7,121 nt of DNA. It comes from Parcubacteria group bacterium. Its GTDB lineage: Bacteria > Patescibacteriota > Minisyncoccia > Phycocordibacterales > GCA-002724975. Shown here one piece after another: positions 1-6,328 of this stretch. How positions within the stretch are numbered: the stretch's first letter is position 1; each line of letters opens with the position of its first letter. The position numbers and the translations under genes are program-made. Location of the stretch: positions 1-7,121 of the forward strand of contig PBQF01000043.1 in NCBI GenBank assembly GCA_002724975.1, read 5' to 3'. The notes beneath the pieces were generated by a model. The model made no database searches and had not been told where the DNA came from. It saw only the letters and a list, made by a program, of their open reading frames with translations.

Positions 1-1477
1 TAATTCCCTTATCTCCTATTATTGTTTCATATCCCATTTCGGCTTCATTGATGAATCTATCACAATTTGCCAATATCGCAGCATCTTTAATCATCTTTTT
101 GCAGGGACCTTCCTGACTCTTACATTCCCAGAAAGAAATATTGTTTGCAATCGTATCATTAAATATAACCGGTTCCTGAGTTACATAACCGATGATATTC
201 CTGAGACTTGAAAGCTCTAATTTCGAACAATCTATACCATCAATAAAAATTTTTCCTGACTGTGGTGTTAACAATCCCGTAATTATATCAAACAGAGTCG
301 TTTTTCCTGCTCCTGAGTCACCAACAATACCTATGGATTTATTTTTTTGTATTGCAAGGTTTACATCAAAGAAAACCTGTTTTGAACCATAACTAAAATT
401 GACGTTCCTAAGTTCTATTGCTTTATTAAAAGCAATAATCTGACGTTTCCCTACTTTTTCAACGTTATTATTGAGAATCCGGCTAGCCTTGCTCATTACC
501 TCCAATCCACCCAAACTTGCATTAAATTTCTGCCAGTCTGATTGAAAACGAAAAATATAACTAAATGCCTTATAAAAGAAAATCACAAGTACAAATATCT
601 CTGCTATCGTTTTCCCCTGAAATCCTACATAATAAAGTACAAGCCCTGATATAAATAAAACAGATATAGGTTCAATTATAGAAGAAGGTATAGAGGTCAA
701 CACGACACTTTTAAATTGATAAATATAATTTTTATTGATTTTTGCAAAAAGTTGTTTAAATATATGAGTAAAACTATCTGTCGCTTTAATATATTTATAA
801 TTATATATTGTCTGGATAAGCAGTGATTGGACCTGGGCATTTGTCTCTGATACAAGCAGCGATATCTTTTTTGACAACCGAGAGAGACTTCTCATCAATG
901 TAAACAGTAATAAACTCAAGAAAAGCACCATAAATGTCATCTTATAATTAATAATAACAGCAAAAGTGATATAGATAAGTATAAATATCAAGCTTCCAAT
1001 CACAACAGTATATCTGTTCAACGCTCCCACACCCCTTCCAATTTCTGTCGTAATTATATTATTCAGATAGCCAATACTAGTATTAGTGTAATAACTATAT
1101 TTCATGCCCTTATATTTATTGCAAAAATCAATCCTTATGTCTTTAATAAGGCTAAACCTTATATATGAGGCAAGGGTTTTCTGAAGAAAAACGAAAGCTC
1201 CTTTAAATAAAAAAGCAATCAAAAGAAGTATTATTAGTGAAAAGAGAGAGACATTAATACCTATTGATTCGAGAAAATTATAAATAGTCTTTGTATATTG
1301 GCCCTGATCACTCGCAGCCTTATCAACATTCAGGACCGGAAGTAACATCGAAATCCCAATACTCTCAGATAAACCGCCAAAAAGAAATAGCAACAATAAA
1401 ATATATAGTTTTTTGCCAGCGTAACTGTATACGACTTTGAAGTAATGAATCAGAGAAGTAATTAGAGGGATTTGCAT
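1..1477 (-). CDS. ABC exporter, fused membrane and ATPase domains (partial, 3' end outside window)
   Basis: This is the N-terminal 492 codons of a half-size ABC exporter; the family is usually about 570 to 600 residues. Hydrophobic stretches near residues 24-48, 78-100, 158-177, 181-197, 267-287 and 289-309 fit a six-helix type IV exporter membrane domain. The ATPase domain starts near 353, with an aromatic A-loop residue (Y363 in NFSYG), Walker A GDSGAGKT (386-393), Q-loop glutamine Q434 in VTQEP, and an X-loop-like TIIGDKG (485-491). The window ends at I492, where LSGGQ is normally next, so signature, Walker B and H-loop are unseen. No peptidase domain precedes the membrane part. ATG at 1477 is the first start after an in-frame TAA, but it lacks a Shine-Dalgarno site. 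Relatives include MsbA-like lipid flippases and PglK-like oligosaccharide flippases; glycan or lipid-linked glycan export is inferred only from the neighbours. A peptide or drug exporter is possible. Confidence 0.93.
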   Translation of the reverse strand, partial: MQIPLITSLIHYFKVVYSYAGKKLYILLLLFLFGGLSESIGISMLLPVLNVDKAASDQGQYTKTIYNFLESIGINVSLFSLIILLLIAFLFKGAFVFLQKTLASYIRFSLIKDIRIDFCNKYKGMKYSYYTNTSIGYLNNIITTEIGRGVGALNRYTVVIGSLIFILIYITFAVIINYKMTFMVLFLSLLLFTLMRSLSRLSKKISLLVSETNAQVQSLLIQTIYNYKYIKATDSFTHIFKQLFAKINKNYIYQFKSVVLTSIPSSIIEPISVLFISGLVLYYVGFQGKTIAEIFVLVIFFYKAFSYIFRFQSDWQKFNASLGGLEVMSKASRILNNNVEKVGKRQIIAFNKAIELRNVNFSYGSKQVFFDVNLAIQKNKSIGIVGDSGAGKTTLFDIITGLLTPQSGKIFIDGIDCSKLELSSLRNIIGYVTQEPVIFNDTIANNISFWECKSQEGPCKKMIKDAAILANCDRFINEAEMGYETIIGDKGI

Positions 1478-1571
1478 AGTTAAAAAGTTAGGAGATTTTG
1501 TATGACTATTATTTATTTGTTATAAAGATTCACAACCTGCAGTTATTCAATAAAAGCTTCTATTTCCTTTT

Positions 1572-1811
1572 TCAGATATACTCTTGTAAGATTTTATATC
1601 TAGGATAAACACTTTGAAGACCATCCTCACCTAGGACCTCTATAATCCAGCCTACTGTCTGTCTCCTTGCAAAAAGCCTTTCAGCAAGCAAATCAAACTC
1701 CAGACGTTTATCTCTTAACTCTTCAAACGAATATGACATATTCCAGGCGATAGCAATACGTACTTCATCATCTAAATTTAAAGGGACCCTTTTCGAGAGT
1801 AGAGTTGCCAT
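1572..1811 (-). CDS. Orphan 79-codon hypothetical ORF, possibly the tail of a broken gene
   Basis: I do not recognise this protein. It is 79 residues, charged and probably mostly helical, with no signal peptide, membrane segment or catalytic motif that I can see. The stretch around residues 30-50 (EELRDKRLEF, AERLFARR) looks like amphipathic helix. The reading frame stays open upstream of the ATG at 1811 for 12 more codons (to about 1847) until a TAA, and those codons include a plausible continuation (GYECWPIVN). It may therefore be the C-terminal remnant of a larger gene rather than an intact small gene. No strong ribosome binding site precedes the ATG, only ACAGG immediately beside it. It lies directly downstream of a decayed transposase and 94 nt before the ABC exporter gene. 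It could be a real small gene, a gene tail left by the mobile-element event, or a chance frame. Confidence 0.4.
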   Translation of the reverse strand: MATLLSKRVPLNLDDEVRIAIAWNMSYSFEELRDKRLEFDLLAERLFARRQTVGWIIEVLGEDGLQSVYPRYKILQEYI

Positions 1812-1843
1812 CCTGTTTACTATAGGCCAGCATTCGTATCCAT

Positions 1844-2124
1844 CTACTTACTAACGAGGCCATAAATAAGACCGTCATTTACGAGATTTTAAGAAAGCAA
1901 GAGAAGATGAAAGTAGGCTTCATTCGCTACAAAATGTTTAGTTGGAATTTCTGCTAAGGGATAATTTCCTTTGAGATCTTTGATAATAAGCTCTACAGAC
2001 GCTCGATTATCGCAAAACCTCCAAGTGTTGATAGAAGTTAGATTGTAATCGTTCACAGGGACCAATGTTCAGTTAATGTTATGTTTTCCTCATTCATTGA
2101 TCGTTTTGGTGGTATTTTGCTCAT
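1844..2124 (-). pseudogene. Decayed, internally deleted IS1380-type (DDE group 1) transposase
   Basis: Reading leftward from about 2053, the translation contains INTWRFCDNRASVE, IIKDLKGNY, IPTKHFVANEAYF and LLLLS, then a stop at 1889-1891, then NLVN. This matches, from memory, the C-terminal pattern of IS1380-family transposases: WRFYN.RA..E..IKE, IPT..F.AN.AYF, then LAYNL.N. The stop sits where the family has Tyr of AYNL, so a TAT-to-TAA change is likely; the frame ends at a second stop at 1844-1846. At 2124 an ATG opens a 23-codon frame starting MSKIPPKR and ending at a TGA at 2053-2055. It is in a different frame from the C-terminal block and resembles the start of such transposases. Several hundred central codons, including the early catalytic acids, are absent. 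Family assignment of the C-terminal block is fairly sure; the N-terminal stub is tentative. It cannot encode an active enzyme. Confidence 0.75.
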
Positions 2125-2229
2125 AAATATCACCATATTGATATGAAAACGGTCGATTTCACAACCTAAATGACGCAACGGAATGACGGCAAATACCTTC
2201 GGCTCTTCTTTTTATTGAAATTAGACGGT
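2125..2229. other. Non-coding stretch between the glycan operon and the transposase remnant
   Basis: No gene is visible. The stretch holds an AT-rich inverted repeat, ATATCA at 2127-2132 and TGATAT at 2139-2144 with a 6-nt spacer, immediately upstream of the transposase stub start. If the stub is the true 5' end of an insertion sequence, the left terminus of the element should lie here. I could not find a matching inverted copy of any candidate end between 1478 and 1850, so no terminus is assigned. There is no GC-rich hairpin followed by a T run after the stop of the GT-B-like gene, so a factor-independent terminator for the operon is not evident. Confidence 0.4.
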
Positions 2230-3261
2230 TTATTCATCCATGTTATATTTGATAAGAGAGACAATGGAATCAAGAGCGCCTTTATGATCGGGCTTTGATT
2301 GCTCTACATTTCTCCAATTGCCAAGATAACCATTTCTTGCCAAATGCTCCCAAAGCTCCTGATGGATAACTGAGTTATTGGGCTTCCATTCGTCCAGAAA
2401 AGGTTCCACATTGTAAGCTGGGATACCGCTGGCTACACTGAGTTGGAACAACATTGAGGTAAGCCCATAAACCTCATCAACTACACTTAAAACGGTTTCT
2501 TCATCTGCTTCATGCCAGTCTAAAAAACGTAATTCATCATTGCATTTATATCTTTCGTTGGGATGTTGTCTTATAATAAACAGGGCATCTTTATTTATTT
2601 CCATTTGCTGTAAATATCTCAATAAAGGGATACCACCAGCTTTCATCTCAAAAATGCTATAACACTTTCCGTTAGACCCATCACATTTTTGGTGATAAGA
2701 ATGAAAATGCATAATTTCGGAGGCAAGTAAACATATCTTCTTTTTAATTGGTAAGTCCATTTCTTTACGAATCTTCATTTTTTTTTTGACGGTAAACTTT
2801 TTCTGGCAAAACATTTCTAACAAAGGGTGTCCGGTTACTTCAAATATCTCCTCAGGTACGCCTTTACTAACAAGATGCTTCTTGGTTTCAAAGTCCATGA
2901 CTGCTATGATGTCAGGTAAAGCATCAGTTACCGTCCCATCTTTATTAAAAAACCGGTCAGTTCCTTTCCAGTTGTCCAATATTACTATACTTTTAAGCCC
3001 ATGTTCTCTGGCTTCTCTGAATATTGATCTGTTGGAAGCAACGCTTGGGTGTCCGTAGCCTGTTACCATAAGCTCATAATTAGCCTCTGGAAAGTTGTTC
3101 CACATATAAACGTTTCCGAATCTGCTACTCAATGAGTGAAGGGCTGGTGAAACCGCATATATATCTACAGGATATTCAGTAACTTTTAATCGTTCGATTA
3201 CGGGTGTGAGAACAGCGGATGTACCTGCTTCCTTAGCAAAAAAAAGAATCTTTTTATTCAA
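2230..3261 (-). CDS. GT-B-like protein, probable glycosyltransferase
   Basis: The 343-residue protein has no signal peptide and no obvious membrane helix, so it is probably cytoplasmic. It looks like a two-domain GT-B fold. The N-terminal half starts with a strand-turn KKILFFAKEAG (3-13) and carries IVILDNWKGTDRF (92-104). The linker has VTGHPLLE (142-149), like the GHP motif of LpxB and related enzymes. The C-terminal half has IIRQHPNE (229-236) and YGLTSMLFQLSVASGIP (265-281), the usual position of a nucleotide-sugar or acceptor-binding loop (G.TS....A...G.P). Sialyltransferase-like, CDP-glycerol-transferase-like and UDP-sugar 2-epimerase-like proteins share this layout, so the reaction is not settled. 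The start is TTG at 3261, overlapping the aminotransferase stop by 8 nt; there is no ATG before residue 53. It is the last gene of the operon and the best candidate to transfer the sugar made by its neighbours. An A10 run encodes KKKM at 160-163. Confidence 0.8.
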   Translation of the reverse strand: MNKKILFFAKEAGTSAVLTPVIERLKVTEYPVDIYAVSPALHSLSSRFGNVYMWNNFPEANYELMVTGYGHPSVASNRSIFREAREHGLKSIVILDNWKGTDRFFNKDGTVTDALPDIIAVMDFETKKHLVSKGVPEEIFEVTGHPLLEMFCQKKFTVKKKMKIRKEMDLPIKKKICLLASEIMHFHSYHQKCDGSNGKCYSIFEMKAGGIPLLRYLQQMEINKDALFIIRQHPNERYKCNDELRFLDWHEADEETVLSVVDEVYGLTSMLFQLSVASGIPAYNVEPFLDEWKPNNSVIHQELWEHLARNGYLGNWRNVEQSKPDHKGALDSIVSLIKYNMDE

Positions 3262-4546
3262 GTCCCTTCTCGTTATTTATCAGAGCATCTAAATTTAATT
3301 CGATTTTTTTTAATGCATCCAAAAGTTCATCTATCTCTTTCTTTGAATTAGGAGGCATACAAATGTTTGTATAAATCATCTTTTCTTTATAAAGCGTTTC
3401 AACCACAGGGTTGATACCTAAAGAATAGTTGACAGTTCCATTATACTCAGGAAAACGTCTCTTGAAGTTGTCCGATTCTGAATATTTGTGTTTCTGATAA
3501 ATTGGAGACATATATATAGGTGCTACATAATTGCTTACATGTATACCTTCGCTTTGAAGCGCTTTTACCATAGTATCACGGCTGATTCCAAGTTTATTCC
3601 TGTCATAAAGCATGGGATAGCGATAGTAAACGTGAGTGCAATCTTTCCTGACTTTTGGAGATGTCATAAAGGGGATTTCCTTTAACCTTTCTGTCAGATG
3701 GTTAGCCAGGGAAACACGAACATTATTGAATTCGTCAAGCTTTTTAAGCTGGCCTATCGCAACAGCGGCATGTAGTTCGGACAATCTGTAATTATAGCCG
3801 ACCACGTCAGCATGATCATTACGCCCCATACTAAAAAGCACAACTTCACCGTGGTTTCTCGTAAGTTGTAGGCGTTCTGCAAAATATTTATCATTTGTCA
3901 GCACGACCCCACCCTCTCCGCATTGAATGTTTTTATGACGGTTTAAACTGAACACACCCATACAACCAATAGTACCTGCAAGTCGTCCCTTATAAAAGGC
4001 TCCGGGAGTCTGCGCATTGTCCTCAACAACAATCAGATTATGCTTTTCGGCGATTTTTAAAATAGGATCCATATCTGACGGCAATCCGAAAAGATTAACA
4101 GGGATAATAGCCTTAGTTCTTGTAGTTATAAAAGATTCAATTAAGTCAGTGTTGATACAAAACATGTCCGGCTCAACATCCACAAATACCGGAACTGCAT
4201 GACACATGAGCACTGCCGTTGCAGTAGCACTCATGGAATAGGGTGGAACTATAACTTCATCGCCTGGCCCAATACCTGCCGCAATCATAGAACCGTGTAA
4301 TCCGGAAGTGGCAGAATTGAAAGTAACAGCATATTTGCAGCTAAATCTCTGACAAAACAAAGACTCAAGCTCTTTTACGTATTTACCACCGTAAAACTGC
4401 TCATTTGCGTCTGCAGCAAAACCTGACAGAATGCCTGATTCAAGCACGGAAACTGCAATCTGTTTTTCTTCATCACCAAGTTTATTTGGATAATATTGTC
4501 CTGATCTGACAGGAGGGCCTCCAAATAGGGCCAATTTCTCAGACAT
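3254..4546 (-). CDS. DegT/DnrJ/EryC1 family PLP-dependent sugar aminotransferase
   Basis: The 430-residue protein is a fold-type I PLP aminotransferase of the DegT/DnrJ/EryC1/StrS family, which moves an amino group (usually from glutamate) onto a nucleotide-linked keto sugar or a cyclitol. It opens with ALFGGPPVRSG (6-16), typical of the family. FNSATSGL (76-83) is the phosphate-binding loop, VVEDNAQ (173-179) supplies D176 for the pyridine nitrogen, and FSLNRHKNIQCGEGG (199-213) contains the Schiff-base lysine K205. YNYRLSELHAA (251-261) is the conserved segment beginning the second domain. All key residues are present, so it should be active. At 430 residues it is somewhat longer than the common 370-400, mainly toward the C-terminus (near 340-400). 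It follows the oxidoreductase by 11 nt, has a good ribosome binding site, and overlaps the next gene by 8 nt. A keto sugar made by the oxidoreductase is an attractive but unproven substrate. Confidence 0.95.
   Translation of the reverse strand: MSEKLALFGGPPVRSGQYYPNKLGDEEKQIAVSVLESGILSGFAADANEQFYGGKYVKELESLFCQRFSCKYAVTFNSATSGLHGSMIAAGIGPGDEVIVPPYSMSATATAVLMCHAVPVFVDVEPDMFCINTDLIESFITTRTKAIIPVNLFGLPSDMDPILKIAEKHNLIVVEDNAQTPGAFYKGRLAGTIGCMGVFSLNRHKNIQCGEGGVVLTNDKYFAERLQLTRNHGEVVLFSMGRNDHADVVGYNYRLSELHAAVAIGQLKKLDEFNNVRVSLANHLTERLKEIPFMTSPKVRKDCTHVYYRYPMLYDRNKLGISRDTMVKALQSEGIHVSNYVAPIYMSPIYQKHKYSESDNFKRRFPEYNGTVNYSLGINPVVETLYKEKMIYTNICMPPNSKKEIDELLDALKKIELNLDALINNEKGLE
3264..3271 (-). promoter_or_regulatory. 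Candidate ribosome binding site for the TTG-started GT-B-like gene
   Basis: Reading on the minus strand, GAGAAGGG ends two bases before the TTG at 3261, inside the last codons of the aminotransferase gene. The spacing is shorter than ideal, so initiation is probably helped by translational coupling with the overlapping upstream gene. No ATG is available nearby, so this site supports the chosen TTG start. Confidence 0.45.
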
Positions 4547-4551
4547 AGTTA

Positions 4552-4557
4552 CCCTCT
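4552..4557 (-). promoter_or_regulatory. Ribosome binding site of the aminotransferase gene
   Basis: AGAGGG sits 5 nt before the ATG at 4546, right after the stop codon of the oxidoreductase. This fixes the aminotransferase start and shows that the cluster uses Shine-Dalgarno-type initiation. Confidence 0.7.
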
Positions 4558-5580
4558 CTAGTTAAAGACCATCTCTTTAATCTCTTTAATGAATAGAAGA
4601 GACATTAATGATTGTTCAGGCGGTGACATGGTAGATCCTTCTCGCCCCTCCACCACATCTATGAGATTGCTTAAGGCGCTTGTAAAAGAATCCTGCCAAT
4701 TGCATAAAATAGTCTCGTGTTCGGGATTTAATATTTTTAAGTGTGTAAAGTGATTGTCCTGTTTCACGTGATAAACTTCAATACGCCTGCCATTTTCACA
4801 AATGCGTATCCTTGCCTTTTCACAAAAGATATCCAGTTCAAATATGTTGTATAGATTTCTTGTAAACGGTTGAAGAATACAAGGTACATCCTCACTTACC
4901 TTACTGTAAATAAAAATAGAACCGTCATTTAAATAACTTTCTTTTAGATGCGCATATATATTCTTTAATTCATCACAAAAAAACTGTATTAAATCTATTA
5001 AATGGGATCCATTATGAATATACGTGTCAGCGTAAAATCCATTAATTAGCTTTATATCTCCAAAAACTCTGTCAATGAGATCCTCTTTTATTTTTCTTAT
5101 TTCAGGAATAAATCTTCGAAAGAAATTTACCTGAATTACCGCCCCAGACATCCTGGCTTTATCGGCAATCTTCCTGGCTTCATTAAAATCCAAAGCCATG
5201 GGTTTCTCACACCATATTCCCCTAATATTAGCATCAAACGCCTTATTTAACACCTCTTCATGAAACTCATCAGGCGTGCATATACTAAGAATATCTATTT
5301 TCTCACTATTCAGCAAATCATCTATATTTTCATAGAATTTAAAATCTTGAAAAACACTCTTAGCTATCCGACGGCGCTCTTTATATGGTTCAACAAAAGC
5401 AAAAAGCTCTATCTGATCGGACAAGGCATAATAGCTTTTAACATGGGTCATCGGATATTGTTTTTCACCAATTCCTGTTGCTATGGCTCCAGCACCGACA
5501 ATGGCGGCTCTAAGCCGGTGTTTCTTTATAGACAATTTTCTGTTCAACCCTTGAATTAATAGATTTAAGAGATGTGTCAT
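4558..5580 (-). CDS. Gfo/Idh/MocA family NAD(P)-dependent oxidoreductase
   Basis: The 340-residue frame encodes a sugar or cyclitol dehydrogenase of the Gfo/Idh/MocA family. A Rossmann strand RAAIVGAGAIATG (24-36) provides the GxGxxA nucleotide loop (G29, G31, A34). ILSICTPDEFH (97-107) and the family hallmark CEKPMA (124-129, catalytic-region K126) follow. The C-terminal domain carries YIHNGSHLIDLIQFF (187-201), where H193 and D196 fit the conserved G.H..D catalytic motif. This subgroup oxidises or reduces hydroxyls on nucleotide sugars, including sugar acids, before transamination, which fits the adjacent aminotransferase. The ATG at 5580 overlaps the preceding gene by 71 nt, which is long, and has no Shine-Dalgarno site. 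The Rossmann fold starts only at residue 24, so TTG at 5547 or 5535 may be the real start; an AAGGG lies directly before the first and 12 nt before the second. Confidence 0.93.
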   Translation of the reverse strand: MTHLLNLLIQGLNRKLSIKKHRLRAAIVGAGAIATGIGEKQYPMTHVKSYYALSDQIELFAFVEPYKERRRIAKSVFQDFKFYENIDDLLNSEKIDILSICTPDEFHEEVLNKAFDANIRGIWCEKPMALDFNEARKIADKARMSGAVIQVNFFRRFIPEIRKIKEDLIDRVFGDIKLINGFYADTYIHNGSHLIDLIQFFCDELKNIYAHLKESYLNDGSIFIYSKVSEDVPCILQPFTRNLYNIFELDIFCEKARIRICENGRRIEVYHVKQDNHFTHLKILNPEHETILCNWQDSFTSALSNLIDVVEGREGSTMSPPEQSLMSLLFIKEIKEMVFN

Positions 5581-6322
5581 TTACAATTAATCTGATGGCA
5601 TCAAGAGTAGGAAATAATTGATCTTCAGGATAGAGGTCATCAAATATTTTGCTTATTAATTTGTAATCCTCAGGAGTATCAACAGTCAGACGCAACTCAG
5701 GGTGGTTCCATTCCTTATATTTCCCAACAGCCTCAAAAGCCCCTAATTTATATCTTTTATCATTTCGATGATAAATAGCAAATGTAGCATGCTCACGAAT
5801 ACCTATCTCTGTAACTTCTTTATCAATTTCCAAAAGAGCACTTGCCTTACACACTTGAACTCCAACTCCTAATGGAAAGGTCCTCTCTGCATCCCACAAA
5901 TTTGAATGTTGCATATAAGTATTAGAAACATAATCATAATTACCTTTATAATAGAAATCTATCATATCATCAATTAAACCAGGATCGACCAATGGATTAT
6001 CACCCGTAAGACCCACAACAACATCAGCTTCTGATTGATTCACAGCCCCTGCAAGTCTACTCAGGACATCCTCTTCGCTGCCCCGAAAGTAATCAATGCC
6101 CAGATATTTCGCAAGGCTTACCAGCGCATCATCATTCTTTCTGGTAGTTGTTGCCAGGATAATTGCATCCACTCTTTTAGCTTGCCTTACACGACTTATT
6201 AACTGTTTCAAAAGAGGCTCCCCCGCAAGAGGTTTCAGGACTTTTCCGGGTAAACGTGTTGAGGCCATTCGAGCTTCAATAGTCAATACAATTTTATGGC
6301 CTTTTTTTTTCTCAATAACCAT
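5510..6322 (-). CDS. SpsF-type cytidylyltransferase-like nucleotidyltransferase
   Basis: The 270-residue protein is an SpsF/cytidylyltransferase-3 family nucleotidyltransferase (GT-A-like Rossmann fold). Relatives include CMP-Kdo and CMP-sialic-acid synthetases, which join CTP to a sugar acid and release pyrophosphate. The nucleotide loop EARMASTRLPGKVLKPL (16-32) is the SpsF form of the usual Q.RMGSTRLPGK. ATTTRKNDD (57-65), FRGSEEDVLSR (79-89), LTGDNPLVDP (105-114, with metal- and nucleotide-contacting D108) and HPELRLTVDTPEDY (207-220) follow in family order. Length is typical, with a C-terminal tail of about 25 residues after the core. Many proteins of this family lie in glycan loci with no proven substrate, so the sugar is open. 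ATG at 6322 is 6 nt past the acetyltransferase stop; only a weak AAGG lies 11 nt upstream. A nine-A run falls in codons 4-7. The end overlaps the oxidoreductase frame by 71 nt. Confidence 0.9.
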   Translation of the reverse strand: MVIEKKKGHKIVLTIEARMASTRLPGKVLKPLAGEPLLKQLISRVRQAKRVDAIILATTTRKNDDALVSLAKYLGIDYFRGSEEDVLSRLAGAVNQSEADVVVGLTGDNPLVDPGLIDDMIDFYYKGNYDYVSNTYMQHSNLWDAERTFPLGVGVQVCKASALLEIDKEVTEIGIREHATFAIYHRNDKRYKLGAFEAVGKYKEWNHPELRLTVDTPEDYKLISKIFDDLYPEDQLFPTLDAIRLIVNDTSLKSINSRVEQKIVYKETPA

Positions 6323-6328
6323 ATCGAT

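Noticed and set aside
192..392. Plus-strand open frame of 66 codons
   Set aside because: It lies antisense to the ATPase domain of the ABC exporter, whose Walker A and Q-loop are in the minus-strand frame.
1519..1550. Possible promoter before the ABC exporter gene (TTGAAT at 1545-1550, TATAAC at 1519-1524, minus strand)
   Set aside because: The 20-nt spacer is too long for a typical sigma-70 promoter, and such strings are expected by chance in AT-rich DNA.
2127..2144. Inverted repeat as a terminator for the glycan operon
   Set aside because: The stem is AT-only apart from one pair, and no T tract follows on the minus strand.
2165..2181. Candidate left terminal repeat of the insertion sequence (CCGTTGCGTCATTTAGG on the minus strand)
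   Set aside because: No inverted partner was found between 1478 and 1850, so calling it an IS end would be a guess.
2786..3058. Plus-strand open frame of 90 codons
   Set aside because: Antisense to the GT-B-like gene, with no recognisable motif or ribosome binding site.
5260..5559. Plus-strand open frame of 99 codons
   Set aside because: Antisense to the N-terminal Rossmann part of the oxidoreductase; composition looks like a shadow frame.
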